From the NCBI GenBank assembly GCA_020636535.1, contig JACJXT010000011.1, positions 744,001-808,000 on the forward strand: DNA of 64,000 bases, given 5' to 3'. The notes beneath the pieces are model-generated. The model made no database searches, was not told where the DNA came from, and worked only from the letters and a program-made list of their open reading frames with translations. This document shows, piece after piece, positions 8,874 through 18,071 of this stretch (position 1 is its first letter; each line of letters begins with the position of its first letter). A program made the translations under genes and the position numbers. Source of the stretch: Chitinophagales bacterium. Its GTDB lineage: Bacteria; Bacteroidota; Bacteroidia; Chitinophagales; JADIYW01.

Positions 8874-9611
8874 TTATTCTGTTCCACTTTCAATGGCTTC
8901 CATTTTAATATAGAAACCTTTTTGAGCTCTTTGTATCCAAGGTACAGTAATATTCGGATTGCTTTGTGCTACGACCGACCACAACTCTTTGTATACCATA
9001 CCAACATTTTTAGCATATTTTTCTAAGGAATAAGTATAGTTAATTGCTGTAGAATCATCTTCTTGCAAAACAGTAACTACATCATTAAAAGTAGTGCCTA
9101 ACGAATTGGTAAATGAGCCACCAGTTTCAATAATTTCGTAAGTCCAAGGCGAATAAAATGACGAATCTATATAAGGTAATGGTGTTTCTATATATTTATT
9201 GCCTTGCCATTTTTGTCCTAAGTATGGTGGAAAAACCAATTTTATATATCGCAAATTTTCTTCTACTCGCTCAGCAGCAGTTTCATCTAAAACCTGATAC
9301 CAAATTCTATCTAAAGACCAACTATCATTTATATTTTGTTTAGTATATCGTTCTATTCTATCTGCATTTCTTCCTAAATTATCAATAAAATGAGACTCTA
9401 TAACTTCTTTCAAATAAAACGAATGTTGTGTAACCAAAACTGGATTGTAAAAGTTGTTATAAGTAACAGAATCTACTTTATAGATAACATAATGTCCAGA
9501 ATCATTTGGAAAGTATTCATAAGCATAATCAACTACAAAGGTCTCCGTTTCTTTCTTACAAGAAAAAATAAGCAATGCTGTTGCTAGTACTAATATTATT
9601 TTATACTTCAT
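8874..9611 (-). CDS. Hypothetical lipoprotein
   Basis: 245 residues from the ATG at 9611 (MKYKIILVLATALLIFSCKKE); a TTG 12 bases upstream is less likely. The lipobox is IFSC, followed by Lys-Lys. The mature protein is rich in Tyr, Trp and acidic residues and predicted all-beta. Segments such as NDSGHYVIYKVDSV and GQKWQGNKYIE recur in uncharacterised Bacteroidota lipoproteins of about this size. I do not recognise a function. It lies alone between the hairpin element and a divergent membrane protein gene. Confidence 0.75.
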   Translation of the reverse strand: MKYKIILVLATALLIFSCKKETETFVVDYAYEYFPNDSGHYVIYKVDSVTYNNFYNPVLVTQHSFYLKEVIESHFIDNLGRNADRIERYTKQNINDSWSLDRIWYQVLDETAAERVEENLRYIKLVFPPYLGQKWQGNKYIETPLPYIDSSFYSPWTYEIIETGGSFTNSLGTTFNDVVTVLQEDDSTAINYTYSLEKYAKNVGMVYKELWSVVAQSNPNITVPWIQRAQKGFYIKMEAIESGTE

Positions 9612-9692
9612 TATCAAAATCAAATTTAATATAAAGTCGGTAGATTTCTACAAATAGTTGTATATTTTTGATAATTGAATTTATTTTATCCT

Positions 9693-10196
9693 ATGAAAAC
9701 TACAGTTAAAGCATATTTTAAGGTGATACAACAAATACATATTGCACTTTGTTTAGGTGCATTTGTTATAATTGCAATTCTTAAATATTTAAGAACAACA
9801 GGAAATATGCCACTAGATAATAGTAATTTGTTTTTATATGTAGGTATTGGTTTGGCATTAATTGCAATTTTGACTTCAAGAATTATGTTTTTTAATTATT
9901 TGAAAACTAGTCAAAATAATAATGTTGATTTGTCTACCAAGTTGGCGACTTATAGAACAGCTATGATAATACAAATGGCAATTTTAGAAGGTGCATGTTT
10001 TACAAATATTATGTTGTTTTATTTAGATGGAAATGATAAACTATTTGGTATTGCTATTGCCTTGTTGTTATTAATGATTATTAGGCGACCAAATAAAGCA
10101 GATGTGGTGAAAGTATTATTTAATGGTAATGAAGCAATGACTAGACAATTGTATGATGATAACACAGAGATAGATGTAAAAGAATTAAATGTTTAA
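9693..10196 (+). CDS. Hypothetical four-helix integral membrane protein
   Basis: 167 residues from the ATG at 9693; an in-frame TTG lies 18 bases upstream. Four hydrophobic segments are visible: ~15-35, 50-70, 88-110 and 115-132. The C-terminal tail is short, charged and cytoplasmic-looking (RRPNKADVVKVLFNG). A TATTTTTG box at 9663-9670 resembles a Bacteroidota -7 element and lies 23 bases before the ATG. I cannot assign a function. Its 3' end overlaps the convergent VIT-family gene by 12 bases. Confidence 0.7.
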   Translation: MKTTVKAYFKVIQQIHIALCLGAFVIIAILKYLRTTGNMPLDNSNLFLYVGIGLALIAILTSRIMFFNYLKTSQNNNVDLSTKLATYRTAMIIQMAILEGACFTNIMLFYLDGNDKLFGIAIALLLLMIIRRPNKADVVKVLFNGNEAMTRQLYDDNTEIDVKELNV

Positions 10197-10898
10197 ATGA
10201 AATAGATGACCAACTAAAGCAGTTAATCCCATAGTAATTGTTCCCCAAAATGTTATTCGTGCAATTGCTTTACCAATGCTAGAGCCACCAACTTTAGCCG
10301 CCAATGCACCTAAAACAATTAAAAAAACAATAGAAAAACTATATAAATAATACTCCATATTAAATACAGGTAAAAACAGTGTAACTACAAGTGGTAGTAT
10401 GCCTCCGAATAAAAATGAAGCAGCAGAAGCCAAGGCAGCTTGTGCTGGTTTTGCTTGATTTATTTCATTAATACCTAACTCATCTCTAATATGAGCAGCT
10501 AAAACATTTTTTTCGGTAAGCTCTTTGGCAACAATAAGTGCAGTTTCTTTTTTTAGACCTCTTTCTTCATAAATTTTTGCTAAACGCTGCAATTCTAATT
10601 CTGGACTTTCTCTTAATTCTATTTTTTCTCTTTCAATATCTGCATTTTCAATATCTGTTTGAGAACTTACAGAAACATACTCACCAGCAGCCATAGATAA
10701 AGCACCAGCCACAAGTCCAGCTAAAGTTGCCAAAACAATAGGCGTTCTTAAATCACTTGCAGCAGCTACACCAATAGCAATACTTGAAGTAGATAAAATT
10801 CCATCATTTGCTCCAAGCACAGCAGCTCTTAACCAATTACTACGATGTATATAATGGTTGTCTAAATAATTATCTAACTCTTCTAAATGATTATTCAT
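10185..10898 (-). CDS. VIT1/CCC1-family metal (iron/manganese) transporter
   Basis: 237 residues. The N-terminal helix starts with LRAAVLGANDGILSTSS, the family's metal-path signature. It is followed by AGALSMAAGEYVSVSSQ in helix 2 and an acidic cytoplasmic region (ENADIEREKIELRESPE) that binds metal in plant VIT1. Three further helices lie at ~150-170, 175-200 and 210-232. Family members export Fe2+ or Mn2+ from the cytosol. The bacterial role is probably protection from excess metal, which is inference. It lies next to the heme-synthesis genes but 84 bases apart, and no shared promoter is evident. Confidence 0.88.
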   Translation of the reverse strand: MNNHLEELDNYLDNHYIHRSNWLRAAVLGANDGILSTSSIAIGVAAASDLRTPIVLATLAGLVAGALSMAAGEYVSVSSQTDIENADIEREKIELRESPELELQRLAKIYEERGLKKETALIVAKELTEKNVLAAHIRDELGINEINQAKPAQAALASAASFLFGGILPLVVTLFLPVFNMEYYLYSFSIVFLIVLGALAAKVGGSSIGKAIARITFWGTITMGLTALVGHLFHLNI

Positions 10899-10982
10899 AG
10901 CATTTGTTTTTAGAAATTAAATAACAGCTTTCCTCTAAGATAATTAAGTTTTATAAAAGAAAACAGTGTAACTATTAGTAAA

Positions 10983-12557
10983 TTATATTGGTTTTATAAT
11001 ACTTAACTGATTGATTTCATCTACAATGCTGTATTCATACGGTGTTTGCGAAACAGTATGCGTAATGTTTAATTGTTGTAATGCAGTTGAGGTAGCTTTG
11101 CCAATGGCTATTACTTGTTGATTTTCTAGTAGCTGAAATTGACTGAAATAGTTTTCTGCATTCATTGGACTAGTAAATACCAATATGTTTTCGTGTTGTT
11201 GTGCTATGTTTTGTATTGGTTGATTACTATATACAATAATATTTTCTGTTTGTATATGATTGAAATTGGCTAGTGCTTTTTGTACACTCATAGAAGAATT
11301 ATTTGCCATAGGAAATGCTACTTTTCCTTTAGTTATGCTAGCAAATTTTTCAGCACTTGTTGCACCAATACTGTCACCAATAAAATCTACATTGATATTT
11401 TTTTGTTGCAAATGAAATGCAGTTGCTTTTCCAAGTGCCGCAATTTTTGTAGTAGACATATGATTTTTATCTACTGTAGTAAAGAAAAAATCGACAGCTC
11501 TTTTACTGCAAAAGAATAACCAATCGTAAGTGTTGTTAAATGAAAAATCGACTGCTTTAAAATCGATTAAACTTTTGCCAATAATGCTATCTTGTAATGA
11601 TTGTTTTAAATAACTATCAGCATCTAAATCTCTAGAAATAAAAATAGTATTTGCAGTATTGTTGAATATATGTTTGTAATTATAATCTAAACTTGGATTT
11701 TCAATACATATTCTACTAGGAAAACTATTCCATTGTTTGGCTTGTGCTATCCAAAGTTTGGTTACGCCATTGTTTGTCGTAGCGTAAGCACCTAATGGCA
11801 TTTGGCAACCACCTTCAAAATCTGCTAATACTTTTCTTTCTAATAATGCTAAATTGCTACTATTGGTATCGTTTAATATACTACAAATACTTGCTAATTC
11901 CTTATCATTTTCTCTAATTTGATAAGCCAAAACACCTTGTGCTGGTGCAGGAATAAATAATGGTGCATCAAGTACAATTACTTCAAATTCGTTTAAATTA
12001 ATTTCCAGTCGTTCAATGCCAGCTTGAGCCAATATGATAGCATCAAATTCACCTTTTCTTAATTTGTCAATTCGTGTAGGTACATTTCCTCTTATGTCTT
12101 TAATTTCAATATCGTTTCTATACGATAGTAATTGTGTTTTTCTTCTAGCACTAGAAGTTCCTACAATTGCATTTTGTTGTAATTGTAAAAATTGTGTAGT
12201 ATCTACTTTATTTTTGTTGATGAGCAATACATCAAACGGATTGGCTCTTTTTGAGTAAGCAGTAATACTTAGTCCTGTTGGTTGTTGTGTTGGCACATCT
12301 TTACAAGAATGCACTGCTAAATCAATCTCGCTATTTAGCAAAGCATCTTCTAGCTCTTTAGTAAAAAAACCTTTGCCTTCTAATTTTTCAAAACTTGTAT
12401 TCCATTGCTGAGAAGTATCGCCTTTGGTTTGAATGATTTTTAATTCAACCAAATAATTGTTCTGTTCTAAAACTTGCTTAGTAAAATTTGCTTGCCATAA
12501 TGCGAGTTGGCTACCACGAGTACCAATGATAATAGGTGTACTGATACCTTTTGTCAT
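10983..12557 (-). CDS. hemC/hemD: Fused hydroxymethylbilane synthase (HemC) - uroporphyrinogen-III synthase (HemD)
   Basis: 524 residues against ~310 for HemC alone. Residues 1-~290 are porphobilinogen deaminase: GTRGSQLALWQ at 12-22, HSCKDVP at 83-89, SSARRKTQL at 135-143, and the dipyrromethane-cofactor Cys251 in EGGCQMPLGAYA. Residues ~300-524 fit HemD: FCSKRAVDFFF, GKATAFHLQQ, GDSIGATSAE, VFTSPMNAENYF and GKATSTALQQL. HemC joins four porphobilinogens and HemD closes the ring with D-ring inversion, so fusion could channel the unstable hydroxymethylbilane. HemD sequences are poorly conserved, so that half rests on pattern and length. The gene begins 4 bases after hemA stops. Confidence 0.9.
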   Translation of the reverse strand: MTKGISTPIIIGTRGSQLALWQANFTKQVLEQNNYLVELKIIQTKGDTSQQWNTSFEKLEGKGFFTKELEDALLNSEIDLAVHSCKDVPTQQPTGLSITAYSKRANPFDVLLINKNKVDTTQFLQLQQNAIVGTSSARRKTQLLSYRNDIEIKDIRGNVPTRIDKLRKGEFDAIILAQAGIERLEINLNEFEVIVLDAPLFIPAPAQGVLAYQIRENDKELASICSILNDTNSSNLALLERKVLADFEGGCQMPLGAYATTNNGVTKLWIAQAKQWNSFPSRICIENPSLDYNYKHIFNNTANTIFISRDLDADSYLKQSLQDSIIGKSLIDFKAVDFSFNNTYDWLFFCSKRAVDFFFTTVDKNHMSTTKIAALGKATAFHLQQKNINVDFIGDSIGATSAEKFASITKGKVAFPMANNSSMSVQKALANFNHIQTENIIVYSNQPIQNIAQQHENILVFTSPMNAENYFSQFQLLENQQVIAIGKATSTALQQLNITHTVSQTPYEYSIVDEINQLSIIKPI

Positions 12558-12561
12558 TGTT

Positions 12562-13803
12562 TTAATATTTAGAACTGTTTAATATGCTTTCTTTAGATAC
12601 TTTAAATGGCAATGCAATATATTTTTCTTCCATGTATTGCATTACGCTTTCTAAAACTAATTTTGCATTATCATCAAGTGTTGCCACTTCTTTTTTAAAC
12701 GCTTTGGTTAAAGCTGTTTCTTTAATGTTTTTTACTTCATTAGGAATTTCAGACAATGCCAATTCTAATTTTCTTTCTTTAAAGAGTTCATTAAATACAT
12801 TAATAAAATCTTCTAGCAATGCTTCTGCTTTGTAGGTTTCATTTTTTCTAAACTGTAAATTTTCTTTTGCTTTAGTTTCTAAAGAAGCTACATCAATATA
12901 TTTTACAGTTTCTAAATCAGTAATTGCTGTATCAATATCTTGCGGAATTGCTAAATCGACAATTACTAATTTATTATTATGATAAATTTTATTAAAAATA
13001 GAATGATTTAAAACATCATAGCTTGCACCAGTACACGAAATAATTACATCAAACGCTTCTTGATGATTAGGCAATTGTTCTAAGCTATATGCTTTGCCAT
13101 TTTTAAATCGAGATGCTAAATCTTCTGCTTTGTGTAGTGTTCTATTGTAAACAGATACATTCTCAAAACCAAATTTAACTAGCAAATTTGCCATTAGATT
13201 ATTGGTTTGTCCAGCACCAATAATTAGTAAATTAGCTGTGCTTGGAATATTATTTTCTAATAAAGACCTAAATGCTAAAGAAACTACGGAAATAGGTTTT
13301 TCTCCAATTTTAGTTTCAGTGTGGATTTTTTTCGCAAAAACTATAGCTTGTTCTATTGCAAGTCTAATACTATCGCCACTTAAATTGTATTGCTTGCTAT
13401 TGGCATACGCTTGTTTAAACTGACCAATAATTTCTCTTTCGCCAATTACCAAAGACTCTAGTGAAGATACTACCGCAAAAATGTGTTCAATAGCATCTTT
13501 GCCTTCGTAAACCATTGCTTTAGAAATGTGTAAATCAATTAAATCTTTATTTAAATTTGGATTGATAAACAAGAATAATTTTCTTAAGAAATGATTGTCT
13601 ACTTTTTCTTTAGAAGTAAAAAAGAAAGTAACTCTGTTGCAAGTATTTAAATAGAATAGTTCATCTAAATCAAAGCTATCTTTTAATAAACTAAGTTTAC
13701 TAATAGGGTAATCACTTTCATCTTCGTCTGTAATAAGATAATCTTTTAGACGATTGACTTTAGTGTTTTTGTGCGATATGGTTACAACCTTATAATGTTG
13801 CAC
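12562..13803 (-). CDS. hemA: Glutamyl-tRNA reductase
   Basis: 413 residues from a GTG start. It reduces Glu-tRNA to glutamate-1-semialdehyde with NADPH, the first committed step of C5-pathway tetrapyrrole synthesis. The catalytic Cys55 sits in YLNTCNR, the GEREIIGQFKQAY signature follows near 137-149, and the NADPH domain has LLIIGAGQTNNLMA. The C-terminal third is the helical dimerisation domain. It is the first gene of an operon with the hemC-hemD fusion, so one transcript covers three steps; hemL and hemB are not in this window. A short untranslated leader separates it from the LysM gene. Confidence 0.95.
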   Translation of the reverse strand: MQHYKVVTISHKNTKVNRLKDYLITDEDESDYPISKLSLLKDSFDLDELFYLNTCNRVTFFFTSKEKVDNHFLRKLFLFINPNLNKDLIDLHISKAMVYEGKDAIEHIFAVVSSLESLVIGEREIIGQFKQAYANSKQYNLSGDSIRLAIEQAIVFAKKIHTETKIGEKPISVVSLAFRSLLENNIPSTANLLIIGAGQTNNLMANLLVKFGFENVSVYNRTLHKAEDLASRFKNGKAYSLEQLPNHQEAFDVIISCTGASYDVLNHSIFNKIYHNNKLVIVDLAIPQDIDTAITDLETVKYIDVASLETKAKENLQFRKNETYKAEALLEDFINVFNELFKERKLELALSEIPNEVKNIKETALTKAFKKEVATLDDNAKLVLESVMQYMEEKYIALPFKVSKESILNSSKY

Positions 13804-13892
13804 TAATGCTTCATTTTTTACAAAGATGCACCATTTCTAGTCAATAAAAAAATGATTTTTGTCATTATTCTAATTCTAACAATAAAATAAAA

Positions 13893-14738
13893 CTACTGCT
13901 TTGCGTATTCAATTTTAACATACGCTTTTCCGCTACCTGTTTTTAATTGATTTACAACACCTAATGAAATTCTAGCAGCTATATTTTTGTTTTCGTCTAT
14001 ATCTGGTAATATTCCTAGTACTTTGGCATAGCTAACTTTACCATTGGCTAGATTCGTGATTTTTAAAATAGTACCTACTGGTGCAGTTCTGTGCAAAGCG
14101 TAATAGGCATATTTCATAGCAGGATTAGTTGTCGTCATCATGGCTATAGTTACTTCTTCCTTATCTATCTCTTTGTCTGTTGTTTGCTGTTGATAATTAT
14201 CAAACAAAGGATGTTTTGGAACTACAATTGCACTATCTGTAGTAATTACTTCCAGTTGTTTTTTGCTTGGTTCATCACTTAAAATAACATCCGCTTTTTT
14301 ATTACTTATTGTCTTCTTTGAACCAATAATCAAAGTATCACCAATAGTAATATTATTGTCCGATAAACTATTCCATTTCTTTAAATCATCTACACTAATA
14401 TTGTGTTGCTTACTAATGCTATAAAGTGTTTCTTTAGCTTGAACTACATGCTCGTTTTTTGATGGTGTTTTATGCTCTATTTTCTTGTCTGCTTTTTTTT
14501 CAGTAGGAATAATTAATTCTTGTCCTAATTTTAAATCTTCTGCTTTTAAATTGTTGTTGGCTTTAGACAAAGCATCTACCGAAACATTAAATTGCTTAGC
14601 AATACTATACATGGTATTGCCTAATTGTACAGTATAGGTTTTATTAGATTGACTAAATCCAATATTGGCAATTAAAAAAGTAAATAGGAATAAAAAGTTA
14701 TATTTCATTATTTTTACATTTGATGGAACTAATTTCAT
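13893..14738 (-). CDS. LysM-domain cell-wall-binding protein with C-terminal beta-barrel-like domain
   Basis: 281 residues from the ATG at 14738. Other ATGs at 14765 and 14708 are possible, and the 14708 start (MKYNFLFLFTFLIANIGFSQ) gives the cleanest signal peptide. Two LysM repeats lie at roughly residues 35-80 (YTVQLGNTMYSIAKQFNVS) and 97-140 (VVQAKETLYSISKQHNISV). The last ~90 residues (ALHRTAPVGTILKITNLANGK) look like the RlpA-type double-psi beta-barrel. I infer a periplasmic peptidoglycan-binding protein, perhaps an envelope or division factor. It is divergent from the NfeD-type gene, so the two share a short promoter region. Confidence 0.85.
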   Translation of the reverse strand: MKLVPSNVKIMKYNFLFLFTFLIANIGFSQSNKTYTVQLGNTMYSIAKQFNVSVDALSKANNNLKAEDLKLGQELIIPTEKKADKKIEHKTPSKNEHVVQAKETLYSISKQHNISVDDLKKWNSLSDNNITIGDTLIIGSKKTISNKKADVILSDEPSKKQLEVITTDSAIVVPKHPLFDNYQQQTTDKEIDKEEVTIAMMTTTNPAMKYAYYALHRTAPVGTILKITNLANGKVSYAKVLGILPDIDENKNIAARISLGVVNQLKTGSGKAYVKIEYAKQ

Positions 14739-14784
14739 TTTGTTTTCGTTATAATTATTAATCATTTTTCAACATAAAGTGCAT

Positions 14785-16125
14785 ATGCAATACATTAAAT
14801 CGGCTATTTTATTTTTGTTCATTACAATTGCAATAAGTGGTTATGCAAAAAGCGTACCTAATATTTATCAACTGCAATTAAAGCAAGAAATTGATAAAGG
14901 TGCTGTTAGATTAATTAATAGAGCAATAAAAGATGCCGAACAACAAAAAGCCGATGTTTTTTTATTAGAATTAGATACTTATGGTGGATTATTAGATGCT
15001 GCTGACGAAATTAGAACAACTTTATTAAACACCAAATTAAAAACTGTAGTTTGGATTAACAACAATGCAGCTTCGGCTGGTGCATTAATTTCTATTTCTT
15101 GCGATAGTATTTATATGAGTGACGGTGCTAACATTGGTGCTGCAACTGTGGTAGATCAAAATGGAGAGAAAGTAGCAGATAAATACCAATCATATATGCG
15201 TGGTTTGATGCGTTCTACTGCGGAAACCAATGGCAGAGATCCAAAAATTGCAGAAGCTATGGTAGATGAAGATTTATCAGTTGAAGGAATAAATGATACT
15301 GGAAAAATATTAACTTTTACTACAACCGAAGCGATACAATTTGGTTACTGCGAAGGCAAAGCCAACGATATTCAAACAGTAAAAGATTTTTTAGGAATGC
15401 CAGATGCTAAAGTAACTGTACATAAAGTAACCACACTAGATAAATTAATTAACTTTTTGTTGAGTCCATTCATCAACAGTATTTTAATTATGATGATAAT
15501 TGGTGGCATTTGGTTTGAATTAAAAGCACCAGGCATTGGTTTTCCTTTAGCCATAGCAATTTTAGGAGCAGTCTTGTATTTCGCACCTTTGTATTTAGAA
15601 GGATTAGCAGCCAATTGGGAAATTGCCATTTTTGTAATTGGATTAATACTCATTGCTTTAGAAATTTTTGTCATTCCAGGTTTTGGCATTGCTGGTGTAC
15701 TCGGAATTATTTTTGTAATTGGTGGATTAACGCTCAGTTTATTTGGCAATTTAAATTTTGATATTCCAGGAAATGCGATGAGTGTGATTAGTAAAGCTCT
15801 GTTTAGAGTAAGTTTAACACTAGTATTTGGTTTTATACTGTTAACATGGCTTGGTGGAAATATATTTAATTTTCCTTTATTTAATAAAATGGTGTTACAG
15901 TCAGAACAGAAAGCTACCGAAGGTTATACCATTAACCAAACGCATAGCGAAAACCTAATTGGTAGTATTGGTACAGCATATACCGATTTAAGACCAGCAG
16001 GAAAAGTTGTTATTGGCGAAGATATTTACGATGCCATTACCGAAGCTGAATTTATTTTAAAAGAGGCACCAATTAAAGTAATAGGTATTAGTGGTTATTC
16101 TTTAAAAGTAAGAAAAGTAAGCTAA
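14785..16125 (+). CDS. NfeD-family membrane-bound ClpP-class serine protease
   Basis: 446 residues from the ATG at 14785; a GTG lies 6 bases upstream. Signal peptide ~1-22. Residues ~25-215 are the ClpP-like protease domain with LDTYGGLLDAADEIR and the catalytic Ser near residue 97 in NAASAGALI. Four or five transmembrane segments span ~228-365. The C-terminal ~75 residues form the NfeD OB-fold (GSIGTAYTDLRPAGKVVIGED). This full-length architecture matches the 1510-N/1510-C type proteases that cleave stomatin-like proteins, but no stomatin gene is adjacent. The stop codon is directly followed by the start of kdsB, so the two are coupled. Confidence 0.92.
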   Translation: MQYIKSAILFLFITIAISGYAKSVPNIYQLQLKQEIDKGAVRLINRAIKDAEQQKADVFLLELDTYGGLLDAADEIRTTLLNTKLKTVVWINNNAASAGALISISCDSIYMSDGANIGAATVVDQNGEKVADKYQSYMRGLMRSTAETNGRDPKIAEAMVDEDLSVEGINDTGKILTFTTTEAIQFGYCEGKANDIQTVKDFLGMPDAKVTVHKVTTLDKLINFLLSPFINSILIMMIIGGIWFELKAPGIGFPLAIAILGAVLYFAPLYLEGLAANWEIAIFVIGLILIALEIFVIPGFGIAGVLGIIFVIGGLTLSLFGNLNFDIPGNAMSVISKALFRVSLTLVFGFILLTWLGGNIFNFPLFNKMVLQSEQKATEGYTINQTHSENLIGSIGTAYTDLRPAGKVVIGEDIYDAITEAEFILKEAPIKVIGISGYSLKVRKVS

Positions 16126-16803
16126 TTGAAAATTTTAGCCATTATACCTGTACGATTTGCTTCTAGCAGATTTCCTGGAAAACCTTTAGCCAATATTGCA
16201 GGAAAAACTATGGTAGAACGCGTTTTTAATCAAGTAGAGCAGGTGCGTGGTATTGATGATATTGTTATAGCTACTGACAACAAATTTATAGCACAATTAG
16301 CTTTAAGTTTTGGTGCAAAAGTAATAATGACATCTACTGAAATAAAAAATGGCACAGAACGATGTGCCGCTGTTGTAGAGCAATTAAATGATGCTTACGA
16401 CTTTGTAATTAATATTCAAGGTGATGAACCATTTATACAACCACAACAAATAGAAGAATTAATTGCAATATTTGATAATGAACATCAGATTTTTACACAA
16501 GCAAAAAAAATATCAGACAAAAAAAATATTGATAATAAAAATATAGTAAAAGTAGATATTAAAAATAATATTGCAATTGATTTTAGTCGAACAGCAAATT
16601 ATAATTATAAGCATATTGGTTTGTATGCATATACTACAGCAACATTATTAGCTATTGCTAAATTGCCACCAAGTGCAAAAGAAATAGCACGCAACTTAGA
16701 ACAATGGCGATGGCTAGAAGCTCACTACACTATAAAAGTAGGTCTTACAAATTATACATCAAAAGCTATAGATGTTTACGAAGATTTGTTTTTGGAGTGG
16801 TGA
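16126..16803 (+). CDS. kdsB: 3-deoxy-manno-octulosonate cytidylyltransferase (CMP-KDO synthetase)
   Basis: 225 residues from a TTG start directly after the preceding stop. It activates KDO with CTP for LPS inner-core synthesis, which supports an LPS-type outer membrane. Visible motifs are IIPVRFASSRFPGKPL at 6-21, the ATDN motif, NIQGDEPFI, and GLYAY plus LEQWRWLE. It is ~20-25 residues shorter than most KdsB proteins; a segment in the middle (after FTQAKKI) is reduced, while all substrate motifs remain. The TTG is the only start that keeps the N-terminal nucleotide loop. Confidence 0.93.
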   Translation: MKILAIIPVRFASSRFPGKPLANIAGKTMVERVFNQVEQVRGIDDIVIATDNKFIAQLALSFGAKVIMTSTEIKNGTERCAAVVEQLNDAYDFVINIQGDEPFIQPQQIEELIAIFDNEHQIFTQAKKISDKKNIDNKNIVKVDIKNNIAIDFSRTANYNYKHIGLYAYTTATLLAIAKLPPSAKEIARNLEQWRWLEAHYTIKVGLTNYTSKAIDVYEDLFLEW

Positions 16804-16922
16804 GATGGTTAGAAATAAGATTTATAGTGTAGCAACTTTTTTGTTTTTATTTCTGGATTTAATAGAGTTAAGCGAAGCTAATATTTAAACCAATCTACTA
16901 CAATGCTAAATAATTAGGTCTA

Positions 16923-17291
16923 TCAATACTTGTCCATTTTCATGGTAAGGTAAATACTGATGATTCTCGACCATCTGAAAATAAATGGTAATAGTAATAA
17001 TAGTATAATTGCGTTGGCAATAAGATAGATTTCCATTTTTTCAAAGAAACCAAAAATTAGTCCTGCTATTACAAAATTAATCAAGCAAAAACCAACACTC
17101 AAGGCATAGCTTACATACATTGAAAACCAATAAAAACCTGTTTCATTGCGTACATCAAAATTGCATTTCGGACAGTAATCGTACATTTTATCAATGTCAT
17201 TAAAATTGTACGGATTTGTATTCTTAAACAAATTTTGTGATTTGCATTTTGGACATTCGCATTTGGCAATTGATGTTAGTGTTTTAAACAT
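16923..17291 (-). CDS. DUF983 zinc-ribbon membrane protein
   Basis: 122 residues. The N-terminus carries two CPKC motifs (CECPKCKSQNLF and YDYCPKCNFDVR), a likely zinc ribbon, then GFYWFSMYVSYALSVGF and a second hydrophobic segment (~80-105). This order is characteristic of the DUF983 family, a small inner-membrane protein found across Bacteroidota and Alphaproteobacteria. Its function is not established. It stands alone, with 119 bases to kdsB (convergent) and 231 bases upstream without a recognisable gene. Confidence 0.85.
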   Translation of the reverse strand: MFKTLTSIAKCECPKCKSQNLFKNTNPYNFNDIDKMYDYCPKCNFDVRNETGFYWFSMYVSYALSVGFCLINFVIAGLIFGFFEKMEIYLIANAIILLLLLPFIFRWSRIISIYLTMKMDKY

Positions 17292-17522
17292 GATGCAATT
17301 TTGTGCTAAGATAGGGTTTTACCAAATTATTTTGTGTGATAGAAGTTACATTTATAATAAATGTCAGTATAGAATACTATTTCTGAAAGATAATACAAGT
17401 GTATTAAGTAATAAGCGTCTTTTACCTTTTATCTTGATATCTACCTTTCGTTAGACAGGCAAAAGCTAACTAAAAAATCAAGATTGCAATAAATGTTAAA
17501 TTATAATAAATAATATTTTAAC

Positions 17523-18071
17523 TTACAATATGTCAGATTTATCAAAATATTCTGTTTGGTTAATTTTTACTTTAACTGGAATAAAACCTAATGCTTTTAC
17601 TTTTACATAACCTTTGTAATCTACTCGTACTTGTTTGCCTGTAGCAAGTTTCCAAAAAGTGCTAGAAAATTTGCTTAGTGTAGCACCTGTTTTAACTGAA
17701 ATTTTTACTGGTAAATCAAAATTAGATTGCTTGGTGACTGGAATAATTTCAGCATCGTCGAAAATTGTACCTAGCAATTTGTCTTCTACAAAAACATCAA
17801 TTACAATTTCGGTAACTTTTACTTTTACTTTATACGGATTAAAAATAACGCAAGTAATACCTAAGTCGATAGTAGATAATGAGAAATCCTGAATTTTAAA
17901 ATCTTTGGTTTCTACTAAATAGGGTTCTTTGTTAATTTGTTCATCTTGTACTTCAATGGCAATATCATTATCTTGTTTTTTATTAGATTTTTTATCATCA
18001 TTACCAGTGAATGCAAGTGTGCTAATTAATACTAATAGTGTTGCAAATAATATGTTTAATTTATTCTTCAT
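17523..18071 (-). CDS. Exported LEA type 2 (WHy)-like protein
   Basis: 182 residues. Signal peptide MKNKLNILFATLLVLISTLAFTG, then a Lys/Asp-rich linker. Residues ~60-175 look like a single LEA-2/WHy beta-sandwich: IDLGITCVIFNPYKVKVKVTE is the typical first strand pair with an NPY turn, followed by DLPVKISVKTG and KVRVDYKGYVKVKALGF-type strands. Such domains bind in the envelope but have no enzymatic role. It overlaps the upstream lipoprotein gene by 11 bases, and the two probably act together. Assignment is by fold pattern, not a catalytic motif. Confidence 0.7.
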   Translation of the reverse strand: MKNKLNILFATLLVLISTLAFTGNDDKKSNKKQDNDIAIEVQDEQINKEPYLVETKDFKIQDFSLSTIDLGITCVIFNPYKVKVKVTEIVIDVFVEDKLLGTIFDDAEIIPVTKQSNFDLPVKISVKTGATLSKFSSTFWKLATGKQVRVDYKGYVKVKALGFIPVKVKINQTEYFDKSDIL

